Made by a program: the position numbers and the translations under genes. From Mariprofundus erugo (lineage in GTDB: Bacteria; Pseudomonadota; Zetaproteobacteria; Mariprofundales; Mariprofundaceae), in assembly GCF_005818865.1 (NCBI RefSeq), contig NZ_VBRY01000002.1:186001-250000 (forward strand): 64,000 bases of DNA, given 5' to 3'. The stretch's first letter is position 1. Each line of letters begins with the position of its first letter. Below, one piece after another: positions 27,926 to 37,597 of the stretch. The notes beneath the pieces were generated by a model. It saw nothing but the letters and a program-made list of their open reading frames with translations, ran no database searches and was not told the DNA's origin.

Positions 27926-30900
27926 ATGTGGCTCTCTGATACCAGCGTCCGCCGTCCCGTTCTGGCGCTGGTGGTCAACCTGCTGCTGATCGTATTCGGC
28001 ATACTCGCATTCACCCACCTGCCGTTACGCGAGTATCCGGATATCGACCCGCCCATTGTTTCGATCAACACCACCTACCCCGGAGCCGCCGCCAATGTTG
28101 TCGAAACCCGGGTGACCGAGGTGATCGAAGGGCGCATTGCCGGGCTTGAAGGTATCCGCTCGATTACATCAAAAAGCCGTGACGGGCGCTCGGATATCTC
28201 GGTGCGCTTCAACATCAGCCGCGATATTGATGCCGCCGCCAATGATATACGCGATCGTGTTTCACGCATCATGGCTGATCTGCCGGACGGCGCCGAAGCG
28301 CCGGACATCAGCAAATCGGATGCAGATGAAAAAGTCATTATGTGGATTCATCTCACCGGCAAGGGCATGACCTCGATGGAGGTCACCGATTATGCCAAAC
28401 GCTATGTCGAAGACCGCTTTGCAGCACTCGATGGCGTAGCGCGAGTTCGCCTTGGCGGCGCCAAGGAGCAGGCCATGCGCATCTGGCTTGATCGCAACAG
28501 GCTGGCGGCATTCGGTCTGACGGTGAGTGATATTGAGCAGGCATTACGACAGGAGAATGTGGAACTTCCGGCCGGTACACTGGAGTCACACATGCGCGAC
28601 TTCACCGTTCGCATGCTGCGCAGCTATCAGAGTATCGACGACTTCCGCGGTCTGGTGCTGAAGTCAGGCAAGGATGGCTACCTGGTCAGACTTGCTGATG
28701 TCGCCCGTATTGAGATCGGCCCGACTGAAGAGCGCAGCACCCTGCGCGGCAATGGCATTGCCATGGTCGGTATCGGCCTGGTCAAACAATCCAGGGCCAA
28801 CACCCTGCAGGTGGCCCGGCTGGCAAAACAGGAGATGGTCCGCATCAATGAGGTGCTGCCGACTCATATGCACCTGGAGCAGAGCTACGATTCCAGTATT
28901 TTCATCGACAATGCCATTGATGAGGTGTTCAAAACACTGCTGATCGCCATACTGCTCGTCGTACTGGTCATCTATCTTTTCCTTGGCAATGTCCGGGCCA
29001 TGCTGATCCCGGCTGTCACGGTCCCCATCTCACTGATCGGCACCTTTTCAGTCCTTTACACCCTTGGCTACTCGATCAACCTGCTCACCCTGCTGGCTCT
29101 GGTACTGGCCATCGGCCTCGTCGTCGACGATGCCATTGTCGTCGTCGAAAATATTCATCGCCGCATCGAGATGGGCGAATCCAGACTGGTTGCCGCCTTT
29201 CGCGGTACCCGTCAGGTCGGATTTGCCGTCATTGCCACCACCACCGTACTGATCGCCGTTTTCGTACCCATCACCTTTCTTGAGGGGGATATCGGCCGCC
29301 TGTTCAGCGAGTTTGCCATCGCCATTGCTGCCGCCGTCACATTTTCTGCTTTTGCGGCATTAACCATCGCGCCGATGATCGCATCCAAATGGCTGGCGGG
29401 TGGCCGTGAGGCTGGTCGCCTCGCCATGCGCACCGATCACCTCTTTGATCTATTGCACCAGGGTTATCTCACACAGCTTGCCCGCATGCTGCGCCATCCG
29501 TGGCTGGCCATTCTGATCATTGCCGCCATGCTGGCAGCAGCCATCCTGCTGGCCCGGGTGATTCCGCAGGAGTACTCCCCCAAAGAGGATCGCGGCGTTT
29601 TTCACATTACCATCAAGGGGCCGGAAGGGGTCTCCTACCGCTATATGCGCGAGCATATGGATGAGGTTGAACGACGGTTACTGCCATTTACCAAAACAGG
29701 TGAATTCCAGCGCCTGCTGATCCGGGCACCGGGCACCTTCGGTGCCACATCAAACTACAGCGATGCCCGTGCCACGGTGGTACTCAGCCACTGGAAAACC
29801 GGTCGCAAACCGATCTGGTACTACATCAATGAGGTGAAAAAACTCACGGCCGACATCCCCGGTGTACGGGTATCGACGAATGTACGCCAGCCGTTTGGTG
29901 GCGGCGAGGTCAAGCCGGTTCAGTTCGTACTGGGTGGCCCGACCTATGAGGAGCTGGCGAAATGGCGCGACATCATCATGGCCAGGGCGGCAGAAAACCC
30001 CGGCCTGATCGCACTGGATCACGATTATGATGAGACCCGCCCCCAGATCGGCCTGACCATTCTTCGCGATCGCGCCGATGCGCTGGGCGTCTCGGTCACG
30101 GAGATCAACCACACACTGGAGACCTTGCTGGGCAGTCGCCGTGTCACCACCTTCATCGATCGCGGCAAGGAGTATGATGTGTTGCTGGAGAGTGAAAAGA
30201 CACTCAAGCAGGAGCCCTCGGATATTGCCAACACATGGGTTCGCTCCGCACGCAGTGGCCAGCTGATTCCACTGGCAAGCCTTGTGGAGATGCGGGAATT
30301 CGCCGCCAGCAGCACCCTCAATCGCTATAACCGCCAGCGCGCCATCACCCTGGAGGCCAACCTGGCGGAAGGTTATTCGCTGGGTGAGGCGCTCTCTTAC
30401 CTGCAACGACTGGTACGCGAAAACCTGCCGCCCGGTGCCACCATTGATTACAAGGGGCCGTCACAGGACTTTATCGACAGCGGCTCATCCATGTATCTGG
30501 TGTTTATACTGGCCCTGACCGTGGTATTTCTCGTACTGGCCGGTCAGTTTGAAAGCTTTATACAGCCTCTGATCATCATGCTGACGGTTCCCCTGGCCAT
30601 CACCGGTGCACTGGCGGCGCTGTGGGCGGCCGACATGAGCCTGAATATCTACAGTCAGATCGGCTTGATTATTCTGGTGGGTATTGCCGCCAAGAACGGC
30701 ATTCTGATTGTCGAATTTATCAATCAGCTGCGTGATGAGGGCGTTGCCTTTCACGATGCCATCCCTGAGGCCGCAGGCAAGCGGCTGCGGCCGATCGTGA
30801 TGACCGCGCTGACCACGGCCATGGGGGCTGTACCGCTGATTTTATCCACCGGCGCCGGGGCTGAAACACGCCTGGTCATCGGCACCGTGATTCTGGCTGG

Positions 30901-31036
30901 CGTCACGGTGACCACCTTTTTCACCCTGTTTATCGTACCGGCCATGTACCAATTATGGTCCGCCCGTACCGCTTCCCCCAAAGCCACAGGCAGGCGCCTG
31001 GAGCGCGAGCTTGCAGCGTTTGAGGAACAGGTATGA
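27926..31036 (+). CDS. RND-family efflux pump, AcrB/MexB-like (HAE1)
   Basis: The 1036-residue protein is an inner-membrane proton-driven exporter. It has the twelve-helix layout with two large periplasmic loops, starting with VRRPVLALVVNLLLIVFG. The proton-relay pair is in GLVVDDAIVVVENIHRR (near residue 400), and the second half contains GIAAKNGILIVEFINQLR. Large hydrophobic drug-like substrates are usual for this family, but substrate choice cannot be read here. GGAGAGG precedes the ATG. The stop overlaps the outer-membrane factor by four bases, giving a complete tripartite set. Confidence 0.96.
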   Translation: MWLSDTSVRRPVLALVVNLLLIVFGILAFTHLPLREYPDIDPPIVSINTTYPGAAANVVETRVTEVIEGRIAGLEGIRSITSKSRDGRSDISVRFNISRDIDAAANDIRDRVSRIMADLPDGAEAPDISKSDADEKVIMWIHLTGKGMTSMEVTDYAKRYVEDRFAALDGVARVRLGGAKEQAMRIWLDRNRLAAFGLTVSDIEQALRQENVELPAGTLESHMRDFTVRMLRSYQSIDDFRGLVLKSGKDGYLVRLADVARIEIGPTEERSTLRGNGIAMVGIGLVKQSRANTLQVARLAKQEMVRINEVLPTHMHLEQSYDSSIFIDNAIDEVFKTLLIAILLVVLVIYLFLGNVRAMLIPAVTVPISLIGTFSVLYTLGYSINLLTLLALVLAIGLVVDDAIVVVENIHRRIEMGESRLVAAFRGTRQVGFAVIATTTVLIAVFVPITFLEGDIGRLFSEFAIAIAAAVTFSAFAALTIAPMIASKWLAGGREAGRLAMRTDHLFDLLHQGYLTQLARMLRHPWLAILIIAAMLAAAILLARVIPQEYSPKEDRGVFHITIKGPEGVSYRYMREHMDEVERRLLPFTKTGEFQRLLIRAPGTFGATSNYSDARATVVLSHWKTGRKPIWYYINEVKKLTADIPGVRVSTNVRQPFGGGEVKPVQFVLGGPTYEELAKWRDIIMARAAENPGLIALDHDYDETRPQIGLTILRDRADALGVSVTEINHTLETLLGSRRVTTFIDRGKEYDVLLESEKTLKQEPSDIANTWVRSARSGQLIPLASLVEMREFAASSTLNRYNRQRAITLEANLAEGYSLGEALSYLQRLVRENLPPGATIDYKGPSQDFIDSGSSMYLVFILALTVVFLVLAGQFESFIQPLIIMLTVPLAITGALAALWAADMSLNIYSQIGLIILVGIAAKNGILIVEFINQLRDEGVAFHDAIPEAAGKRLRPIVMTALTTAMGAVPLILSTGAGAETRLVIGTVILAGVTVTTFFTLFIVPAMYQLWSARTASPKATGRRLERELAAFEEQV

Positions 31037-32454
31037 GAAAGCTGCTTCTCATGCTGGCGATGCTGGCCGGCGGCTGTGCAGTCGGGCCGGATTACACACC
31101 ACCCGTAGCGAGCTACAGCGACCAGTGGCATAGCGACACCGGCATGGATGGATCCGCACAGCCGGCGGCAGGCAGCCAGTGGTGGCAACAGTTCAATGAC
31201 CCGCTGCTGGTCAGCCTGATTGATGAGACCATGCACAATAATCGTGATCTGGCTGTGGCACTGGCCCATATTGAACGTGCCCGGGGATTACGGCGGGAGG
31301 CAGGCAGCGGCTATTTCCCGACACTGAATGCAGGCGGGTCAGCCAATCGCACACGCTTCAGCCGGCAAACCGGTTTTGGTGCCAATACCGGTACCCGCAG
31401 CACCTTCAGTGCCGCACTGGATGCCAGCTGGGAGCCGGACCTGTTTGGCCGCACCCGCCGGGCCATCGAGGCCGCAGATGCCCGTCTGCAGGCGAGTCTC
31501 GCAGCACAGCAGGGGCTGATGCTGTCGCTGACCGCCGAAGTTGCCGTCAACTATTTCGAGTTACGCGGGCTGCAACGGCAGCTTGTCATGACAGAGCGTG
31601 ATATCACCCTGCTTAAGGAGATGGAGGAGATTGCGCGCGCCAAAACCGAGCTTGGTGTCGCCAGTGACATGGATATTTCGCAGGCTCAGGGGGAGCGTGA
31701 AAACATTGCCGCAACACTGCCGGCGCTGCATGCCGGCATTCAGGCCCGCACCTTTCGCATTTCGGTGCTGACCGGCAAGGCACCTGAGTTCTACAACACG
31801 ATATTGCTGCAGGCACAACCGCTGCCGGTTGTCACCGATCGGGTACCGACCGGCCTGCGCTCGGAAATCCTGAAGCGTCGACCCGATATCCGGCAGGCAG
31901 AACGGGAACTGGCGGCGGCGACAGCCGATATCGGCGTGGCCAAAGCGGAAATGTTTCCGATCTTTTCCCTGACCGGCTCCACCGGCTCCAGTGCACGCCT
32001 GTTCACAGATCTGTTTACACCGGCCACCCTGACCCGTTCACTGGGTGCGACCCTGGGCTGGCCGGTATTTGCCGGCGGTGCCATCACCGCCCGGGTTGAT
32101 ATCGCCAAAGCCGATGCCAGGGCAGCTCTGGCCAGCTATGAACAAAGTGTGCTGCTGGCGCTGGAAGATGCAGAAGGTGCTCTGGCCCGCTACGCCGGCG
32201 AATGGCAAACATTGCACCAGCTGAAGGCGGCTGAAGCCTCGCGCCTGCAAGCCTTCACCATTGCACGTTTGCGCTATGAGGCGGGAGAAGAACCCTTTCT
32301 GGTCATGCTCGATGCCGAGCGGGCGCTGATCACCACCAGAGATGCCATTGTCGGCAGCGAAACCCGCGTACTGACCACGCTGGCCCAGCTGCATAAAGCG
32401 CTCGGCGGTGACTGGCAGCCGGCTGATAGCAACAGCGCTAGCGCCCCCCACTGA
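31033..32454 (+). CDS. Outer-membrane efflux lipoprotein (NodT/OprM, TolC family)
   Basis: The 473-residue protein forms the outer-membrane channel of the pump. It has a lipobox ending in GGC15 followed by AVGPDYTPP, the usual NodT start. Two OEP repeats follow, each with paired coiled-coil helices (for example SLIDETMHNNRDLAVALAH in the first and LKRRPDIRQAERELAAA at the boundary). FPIFSLTGS is a typical barrel segment. Its last 17 bases overlap a convergent hydrolase gene. Confidence 0.95.
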   Translation: MRKLLLMLAMLAGGCAVGPDYTPPVASYSDQWHSDTGMDGSAQPAAGSQWWQQFNDPLLVSLIDETMHNNRDLAVALAHIERARGLRREAGSGYFPTLNAGGSANRTRFSRQTGFGANTGTRSTFSAALDASWEPDLFGRTRRAIEAADARLQASLAAQQGLMLSLTAEVAVNYFELRGLQRQLVMTERDITLLKEMEEIARAKTELGVASDMDISQAQGERENIAATLPALHAGIQARTFRISVLTGKAPEFYNTILLQAQPLPVVTDRVPTGLRSEILKRRPDIRQAERELAAATADIGVAKAEMFPIFSLTGSTGSSARLFTDLFTPATLTRSLGATLGWPVFAGGAITARVDIAKADARAALASYEQSVLLALEDAEGALARYAGEWQTLHQLKAAEASRLQAFTIARLRYEAGEEPFLVMLDAERALITTRDAIVGSETRVLTTLAQLHKALGGDWQPADSNSASAPH

Positions 32455-33451
32455 CCAGGGAGCCGGGCAGCCGCATATCATGGCTTAAACCGGCATTGCG
32501 GGAAGGGAGTGGCGCGCGCTGCAACCAGGCAAGTACATCCTGCCATACCACCTCCGCCTGCCTGTCACGCAACAGCATGTGATAGCCATTGCGGTACTGC
32601 AGCAATTGCAGCCCCTGCTCTCCGGCCACCGGAGCAAATGCCGCCGCCACCGCCGAGGCGGGAATCACCTGATCCTTCTCACCATAGAGCACCAGGGCTG
32701 GCCCCCGTATGGCAGATACCGCCTGCGCACCGGCCTGCATCAGTTCGACCAGTCCGTAAATCGTATCCACCCGCGTCGCCTTGATGACCAGCGGATCACG
32801 CCCCAGCGCCCTTAACATCTCGATATTGTCGGAGGCCATCACGCCCAGCGACTCGCCGGTAAAACGGGCCCCGGGCATCACGCAAGCAGCCATCCGCAAG
32901 CCCCACTGCTGCCAGAGAGGCATACTGCTCCAGCCCCATACAGCCGGTGCGGAAAGAATCACCCCGTTCACCTCAACCGGCTTCGTGGCAAGCGTTTCCA
33001 GCACCACGGCCGCCCCCATACTTTCACCCAAAAGATATAGCGGCGTATGAGGATAGTGCTGATGCAACAGCTGCACCATTGCCTGCAGATCAAGTGCAAA
33101 CGCCTCTTTTCCCGGCCAGCGGCCATGATCGGGGGCGCCCCCGAAGCCACGCTGATCATAGGCATAAACCGCTATACCACGCGCCGACCACCAGCGGGCG
33201 GCGGCATCAATAAAGTTCGAGTAATCATTGAATCCGTGCAGTGCGATCACCACCGCCGACGGCTTTTCTGCAGGCAACCACTGCCGCAGCGGTAATCGCA
33301 TGCCATCAAATGAAATCAAGGATGCATCCGTCATCACGGGCGTCACCTGCAGAGCAGCAGGCGGCATGAAGCGCGGACCACACGCCGTCAGCAACATTAG
33401 CGGCAACAGAAGCGCCGCGAATATGCGCGGGCAGGAAAAGCGATCCATCAT
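32438..33451 (-). CDS. Alpha/beta-hydrolase lipoprotein (monoacylglycerol-lipase-like)
   Basis: The start at ATG 33451 gives a 337-residue protein with a lipoprotein signal (LLTAC24). The hydrolase has the oxyanion segment HGFNDYSN, nucleophile serine in GESMGA, acid in YGEKDQVIP and histidine in NGYHMLL. This is the PldB/monoacylglycerol lipase pattern (Hydrolase_4). Likely substrates are lipids or acyl esters in the envelope. The gene is convergent with the efflux operon, and the 3' ends overlap by 17 bases. Confidence 0.88.
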   Translation of the reverse strand: MMDRFSCPRIFAALLLPLMLLTACGPRFMPPAALQVTPVMTDASLISFDGMRLPLRQWLPAEKPSAVVIALHGFNDYSNFIDAAARWWSARGIAVYAYDQRGFGGAPDHGRWPGKEAFALDLQAMVQLLHQHYPHTPLYLLGESMGAAVVLETLATKPVEVNGVILSAPAVWGWSSMPLWQQWGLRMAACVMPGARFTGESLGVMASDNIEMLRALGRDPLVIKATRVDTIYGLVELMQAGAQAVSAIRGPALVLYGEKDQVIPASAVAAAFAPVAGEQGLQLLQYRNGYHMLLRDRQAEVVWQDVLAWLQRAPLPSRNAGLSHDMRLPGSLVSGGR

Positions 33452-33540
33452 GCGGCCCAGCCTAACGTAAAGCCGCCCCGGCCCAAACCGGGGCGGATAA
33501 GTTCGCCGCCTCACGCCACTCGTCTGCTTTTCATCTGTGA

Positions 33541-33858
33541 CTGGTCAAACGTTTGCATCTTGATGGCTGGCGAGTGGAGTTGATCTATCTCGCCTTGCCG
33601 AGTGTGGAGATGTCAAAACTCCGCGTGGTGGAGCGGGTCGCACATGGCGGACATAATATCCCGGTCAGTGATATCGAAAGACGGTTTCCTCGCAGCATAC
33701 ATAATCTTCTGTTTCTGTTCGGAGAAGCCGTAGATCGTTGCCTTTGCTTTGTGAATGATGGTGAAGATCCTGTGTTGGTATTTGAACAAATTGACGAAAA
33801 ACGTGATATTTTGCACCTCGATTATTATCACGAGCTACTGAACGAGGCAAAGCCATGA
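33541..33858 (+). pseudogene. 5'-truncated Zeta-toxin-like kinase remnant
   Basis: An in-frame stop at 33538-33540 is followed directly by sequence coding for [20 protein letters not shown]. This matches the C-terminal part of Zeta-toxin/COG4185 ATPases (GW-V-L-L-LPS, then [10 protein letters not shown] and [10 protein letters not shown]). About 105 residues remain. The N-terminal half with the Walker A loop is missing, and no matching sequence lies upstream. The remnant is therefore unlikely to be an active kinase. Its stop overlaps the next gene in ATGA, as in intact loci. Confidence 0.65.
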
Positions 33859-34040
33859 ACGTATTGAGGAAAGAGATGCCATCCGAAGAGGGACAAATCA
33901 TGCTCGATACGTTGAAGCAGGCTGTCTCGCATGCACTGGAGCGTAAGCGCCGCCTTGGTCAATATGCTGTAATCTGGAAAGATGGCCAACCCGTTCGCCT
34001 CGGTGAAGAACAGCATTCAGAAAATCAAAAGAGCAAATGA
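33855..34040 (+). CDS. Small partner protein of Zeta-toxin-like loci (putative antitoxin)
   Basis: This 61-residue protein has the pattern [16 protein letters not shown] followed by KDGQPVRLG, which I recall from small genes next to COG4185-type kinases. It starts in the stop codon of the truncated kinase gene (ATGA overlap). It is short, basic and probably partly helical. An antitoxin role is inferred only from position, and the toxin half next to it is broken. Confidence 0.6.
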   Translation: MNVLRKEMPSEEGQIMLDTLKQAVSHALERKRRLGQYAVIWKDGQPVRLGEEQHSENQKSK

Positions 34041-34509
34041 ACGCCTGACTGGTTGGCCGGATGCAGTTGTTTCTTGCCAGTCGATATCGGGAACTGGATA
34101 TCGGTAAACAACCATTGGAAAATGAACTCAACCTGCTGAGGACTGAAAACTGTCGCCTGCAAACGCTGTTGCAAAGAACATGGCAGGAACCTGCTTAAGA
34201 AAACGAATTTTTGTCCAACCGAACGGGGCCACCTCACCATTAAAACTCAGCCGGCTGCCCGCTCATGCGCAAACTATTTTTCTGGAAGGTCAACTTTCGG
34301 CCAAAGTCAGGCATTCTCCTGTGAGTGAGGCGGAAGACCCCGCCAGATTGACCGTTTACACAAAATTCAGGACACCCTCCGTTCCGGCTCAGGCTTCAGG
34401 CATGAACATCGATCAAGATGTGAATCTGGCGGAGATCCGCGCAACTATCGCAACCTTGTGCACAGACGTGCATACTTTGACCCATTATTTGCAGGCGGGG
34501 TCATAACGC
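34041..34509. other. Decayed intergenic region without a convincing gene
   Basis: These 469 bases contain no recognisable gene. A 45-codon frame at 34061-34198 encodes a leucine-rich, coiled-coil-like peptide (ENELNLLRTENCRLQ). A 34-codon frame at 34402-34506 ends three bases before purN. A frame spanning 34180-34506 is longer but resembles nothing known. The sequence includes a probable insertion-sequence end. I read it as scar tissue from lost accessory genes. Confidence 0.5.
34349..34378. mobile_element. Possible isolated insertion-sequence end
   Basis: The sequence GTTTACACAAAATTCAGGAC (34354-34373) resembles terminal inverted repeats of IS256-type (Mutator-like) elements as I recall them. 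I see no inverted partner between 33.5 and 34.5 kb and no transposase. If correct, this is a solo end. Confidence 0.35.
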
Positions 34510-35127
34510 ATGAATCACGGAGCAATCGCTATCATGGCTTCAGGCCGTGGCAGCAATCTCAAGGTCATACTGGCAGCGGCAAAGGCAGGGAACTGCCCTG
34601 TCGATACACGACTGGTGATCTCGGACAAGGCAACGGCACCAGCATTGCAAACAGCCCGCGATGAGGGTGTAGCGCAGGTGCTGCACATCAACCCGAAAGA
34701 TTATGCGGACCGGGCATCGTTTGATGCGGCCTGCGGTGATGCCATTGAACAGGCCGGTTGCCACTGGATTGTGCTGGCTGGCTATATGCGCATTCTCTCG
34801 GCTGAATTTGTACAACGTTTTGCCGGTCGGATCATTAACATTCACCCGGCACTGTTGCCCGCATTTCCCGGCGCGGATGGTGCCGGCGATGCCCTGAACT
34901 ACGGCGTCAAAGTCAGCGGCTGCACCGTTCATCTGGTCGATGAGGTACTGGATGGCGGGCCGATTCTGGCTCAGGCCGTGGTCCCCGTTCTCGATGATGA
35001 TACAAGAGATAGCCTGCATGCCCGCATTCAGAGCGCTGAACACACACTCTATCCTGAAACCCTGCGCCGCATGGTCGAGGATGGCTTTCACATAGAAGGG
35101 CGCAGAGTCATCTGGAATCAGGTCTGA
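34510..35127 (+). CDS. purN: Phosphoribosylglycinamide formyltransferase (10-formyl-THF type)
   Basis: PurN adds a formyl group to GAR in purine synthesis. The 205-residue protein has the phosphate loop ASGRGSN (10-16), the catalytic N110 and H112 in INIHPALLPAFPG, and D148 in LDGGPI. The loop after FPG (GADGAGDAL) lacks the His-Thr-His of E. coli PurN but keeps its length. purM, the usual partner, is not adjacent; purN follows the decayed toxin region. Confidence 0.94.
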   Translation: MNHGAIAIMASGRGSNLKVILAAAKAGNCPVDTRLVISDKATAPALQTARDEGVAQVLHINPKDYADRASFDAACGDAIEQAGCHWIVLAGYMRILSAEFVQRFAGRIINIHPALLPAFPGADGAGDALNYGVKVSGCTVHLVDEVLDGGPILAQAVVPVLDDDTRDSLHARIQSAEHTLYPETLRRMVEDGFHIEGRRVIWNQV

Positions 35128-35257
35128 GAGCAGACGCCAGAGATCATGATCGCAGGTAACTGAACCCTCCCCCTGCACAGGCTGTGCTACCCGTCACATC
35201 TCTCCCGCCCCTCGAAGGCTATGGTTGGGGCTGAAAACAGGGACACGGGAGATCGAT

Positions 35258-36055
35258 ATGAAAGGCGGGCAAGTCACATTTTTCAACATGGCGTTTACAC
35301 GCATCGTCATGGCCCTGCTACTGCTGATACAGGGAGCATGTGCCACCCACACATCGCATCTCACCATGGACAAAAGCACCCAGAAGAGCGTTCGGGTCAT
35401 CGGCATCCCACAAATTACCGTCAGCAATAAAATCGATATTCGCCAGGAAAACCCTGTCTATGCAGTGATCGGCATCAGTGCCAAGGTCGTGCAGCAGCTT
35501 GCCCGTGAAGCCAAACGCATTCAGTACGGCGAAGCCAACCCGAACCTGCTACAGCAGTGTGTCGACCAGATGCGTGAAGGCATGAAGGCCCGGCTGCGCA
35601 AACAGGGATATATCGTCAAGGATCTGGACATGACCTACTGGCAGGCACTGGCCGGGTATCGCAAACAGAATAAAGCCGTCGCCGGCATTGATGCACTGTT
35701 GCGGATAGAGATCAAACAATTCGGCTACTTTTCCGGCTCACCCTATAAACCCTACCGTCCCGGCATGGTGATGGTCTCCGATCTCGTTTCCATGGACGAG
35801 CGCAAACCGCTGGCATCCAACGTCTATAACATCGGCTTCGACCGTGAAGATATTTCACTGTTCTCGTTCCGGGTGAATTACGCCACCAGCGTCTATGTCG
35901 CTGATCCGAAGTATTTTTACAAAAACTTCGACACCTTGCTGGCACATGCAGAACAGAGTTCGGGCGGGCTGAAATATGTCGCACGGGTTGCCGCTGAAAC
36001 CGTCGCCGGTGATCTGAAGAAAAGGGCCTCCTCTTACACCATGGCCAGCCGATAG
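35258..36055 (+). CDS. Uncharacterised lipoprotein
   Basis: The ATG at 35258 follows GGGAGA and gives 265 residues. A lipoprotein signal runs to C28 (LLIQGAC). The mature part is alpha/beta with a central region containing AKVVQQLAREAKRIQYGEA in pieces and a Tyr/Pro-rich turn (GSPYKPYRPG). It ends in a helix. I do not recognise a family. It lies between purN and a convergent two-component system. Confidence 0.7.
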   Translation: MKGGQVTFFNMAFTRIVMALLLLIQGACATHTSHLTMDKSTQKSVRVIGIPQITVSNKIDIRQENPVYAVIGISAKVVQQLAREAKRIQYGEANPNLLQQCVDQMREGMKARLRKQGYIVKDLDMTYWQALAGYRKQNKAVAGIDALLRIEIKQFGYFSGSPYKPYRPGMVMVSDLVSMDERKPLASNVYNIGFDREDISLFSFRVNYATSVYVADPKYFYKNFDTLLAHAEQSSGGLKYVARVAAETVAGDLKKRASSYTMASR

Positions 36056-36064
36056 GCGCCGTTG

Positions 36065-37597
36065 CTATGCGGCGTCGGCATTCTCCGCCACCACATGACG
36101 CAAGCGCTGCTGATGACCTTTATCAATGGCCATCAGCGGCAGGCGGATAAAAAATGCCGCCCCTTCACCCGGGCGACTCTTGACCCAGATATCACCATCA
36201 TGTGCATCGACAATACGTTTGCAGATCGCCAGCCCAAGCCCGGCGCCCTGCCCATCCTTGCGGCAACGGGCATCATCGGCTCGATAAAAGCGGTCAAACA
36301 AACGCCCCTGCTGCTCCTCGGCAATACCCGGCCCCTCATCGCGCACACAAATAATCACCGAACGGTCGGTCACATGGGCGGAGAGATAAATGGTGGAATA
36401 TTCCGGTGCATGCTTAAACGCATTGGACAGGAGGTTCATCATCGTCCGCTCGATCTGGGTGGCGTCACCCATAATCTCAAGGTCATCCTCAATTTCCATA
36501 TCCAGCGATATATGCTGGCTGTCAAACAGGATCAGATGCTGCTGCCCGACCTCCTGCAACAACAATGACAGATCCAGCTCCGTCTGGATCATCTCCAGCT
36601 GACCGGCATCGGCACTGGCCAGCGTCAGCAGGTCGTTCACAATCCGCTGAATGCGATCAATCATATCCAGCTGCTGACGCAATATCTGCTGATACTCCTG
36701 CTCGCTGCGGGGATGGCGCAGAGCCACCTCGATCTCTCCCTTCAGTATGGTCAAAGGCAGGCGCAATTCATGCGACGCATCGGCGGTAAAACGCTTTTGC
36801 GTGATAAAACTTGTCTCCAGATCGGCAAACATCTTGTTCAGCACCCGCACCAGCACACCGATCTCTTTTTCCTGGGCCCGCGAGGTCAGGCGACGGGACA
36901 GATCGCCGGCAGCAACGGCCCTGGCAATACGCGTAATCTCCTGAATCGGGTCCAGCGCACGCTTGGCCATATAGTAACCGGCTGCAGCACTGATCAGAAT
37001 GGAGATAATGCCGAGAATGCCGCCGATCAGGTACATCAGATTAAATACGGAGCGAATATCAGCGGTGCTATGCCCCAGCATCAGCGTCGCAACAATGCGC
37101 CCGTCGCTAAAAATGGGAAACGCAATCACACGGATATTGGCCTTGTTCAGCAGCGACTCGGTCGAGGCGAAAGCCGGGTGACCACTACGGAAAGCCATAC
37201 CCAGTGCGCGACTCACATCATTACCGCCACGATCGATCAGGGAGCGGTCGGAGCGGAAAATTTCGATACCATTGGCACTGATCAGCTGAATCGCGCCGGC
37301 ATAGTGATCGGCAAACTGATTCATCGGGGCTGACCAGAAGTAGATCGATGTGTCTTCCAGCTTGCTTGCCAGAGAAGCGGCCTGATTCACCAGCTGCTCA
37401 TCCACCTCGTTGTAAACCCGATTGGCCAGTGCCGTGTACAGCACAACGCCGGCGAAGAGCAGAATCCCCAGCTCCAGAGAGACATAAAGCAGCGCCAGTC
37501 GACCGCGAAAGGTTCGGAACATATTGGCACGCATCCGGTTTACTACACCAAAGGGGTTAATCGTCAGACCCGACCGCTCAGGCTGGCGGTGTGTCAT
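36065..37597 (-). CDS. Membrane sensor histidine kinase
   Basis: The 510-residue kinase has membrane helices at about 34-56 and 187-208 enclosing a periplasmic sensor of about 130 residues, a HAMP domain (about 209-262), the phospho-acceptor H276 in ASHELRLPLTIL, and the ATPase core with N (NLLSNAFKHA), G1 (DEGPGI), F (RFYRAD) and G2 (GAGLGLAI) boxes. The H-box has Leu where most kinases have Arg-Thr-Pro (HELRxPL). The N-terminus resembles CusS/QseC-type sensors; the signal is unknown. It overlaps its response regulator by 20 bases. Confidence 0.93.
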   Translation of the reverse strand: MTHRQPERSGLTINPFGVVNRMRANMFRTFRGRLALLYVSLELGILLFAGVVLYTALANRVYNEVDEQLVNQAASLASKLEDTSIYFWSAPMNQFADHYAGAIQLISANGIEIFRSDRSLIDRGGNDVSRALGMAFRSGHPAFASTESLLNKANIRVIAFPIFSDGRIVATLMLGHSTADIRSVFNLMYLIGGILGIISILISAAAGYYMAKRALDPIQEITRIARAVAAGDLSRRLTSRAQEKEIGVLVRVLNKMFADLETSFITQKRFTADASHELRLPLTILKGEIEVALRHPRSEQEYQQILRQQLDMIDRIQRIVNDLLTLASADAGQLEMIQTELDLSLLLQEVGQQHLILFDSQHISLDMEIEDDLEIMGDATQIERTMMNLLSNAFKHAPEYSTIYLSAHVTDRSVIICVRDEGPGIAEEQQGRLFDRFYRADDARCRKDGQGAGLGLAICKRIVDAHDGDIWVKSRPGEGAAFFIRLPLMAIDKGHQQRLRHVVAENADAA

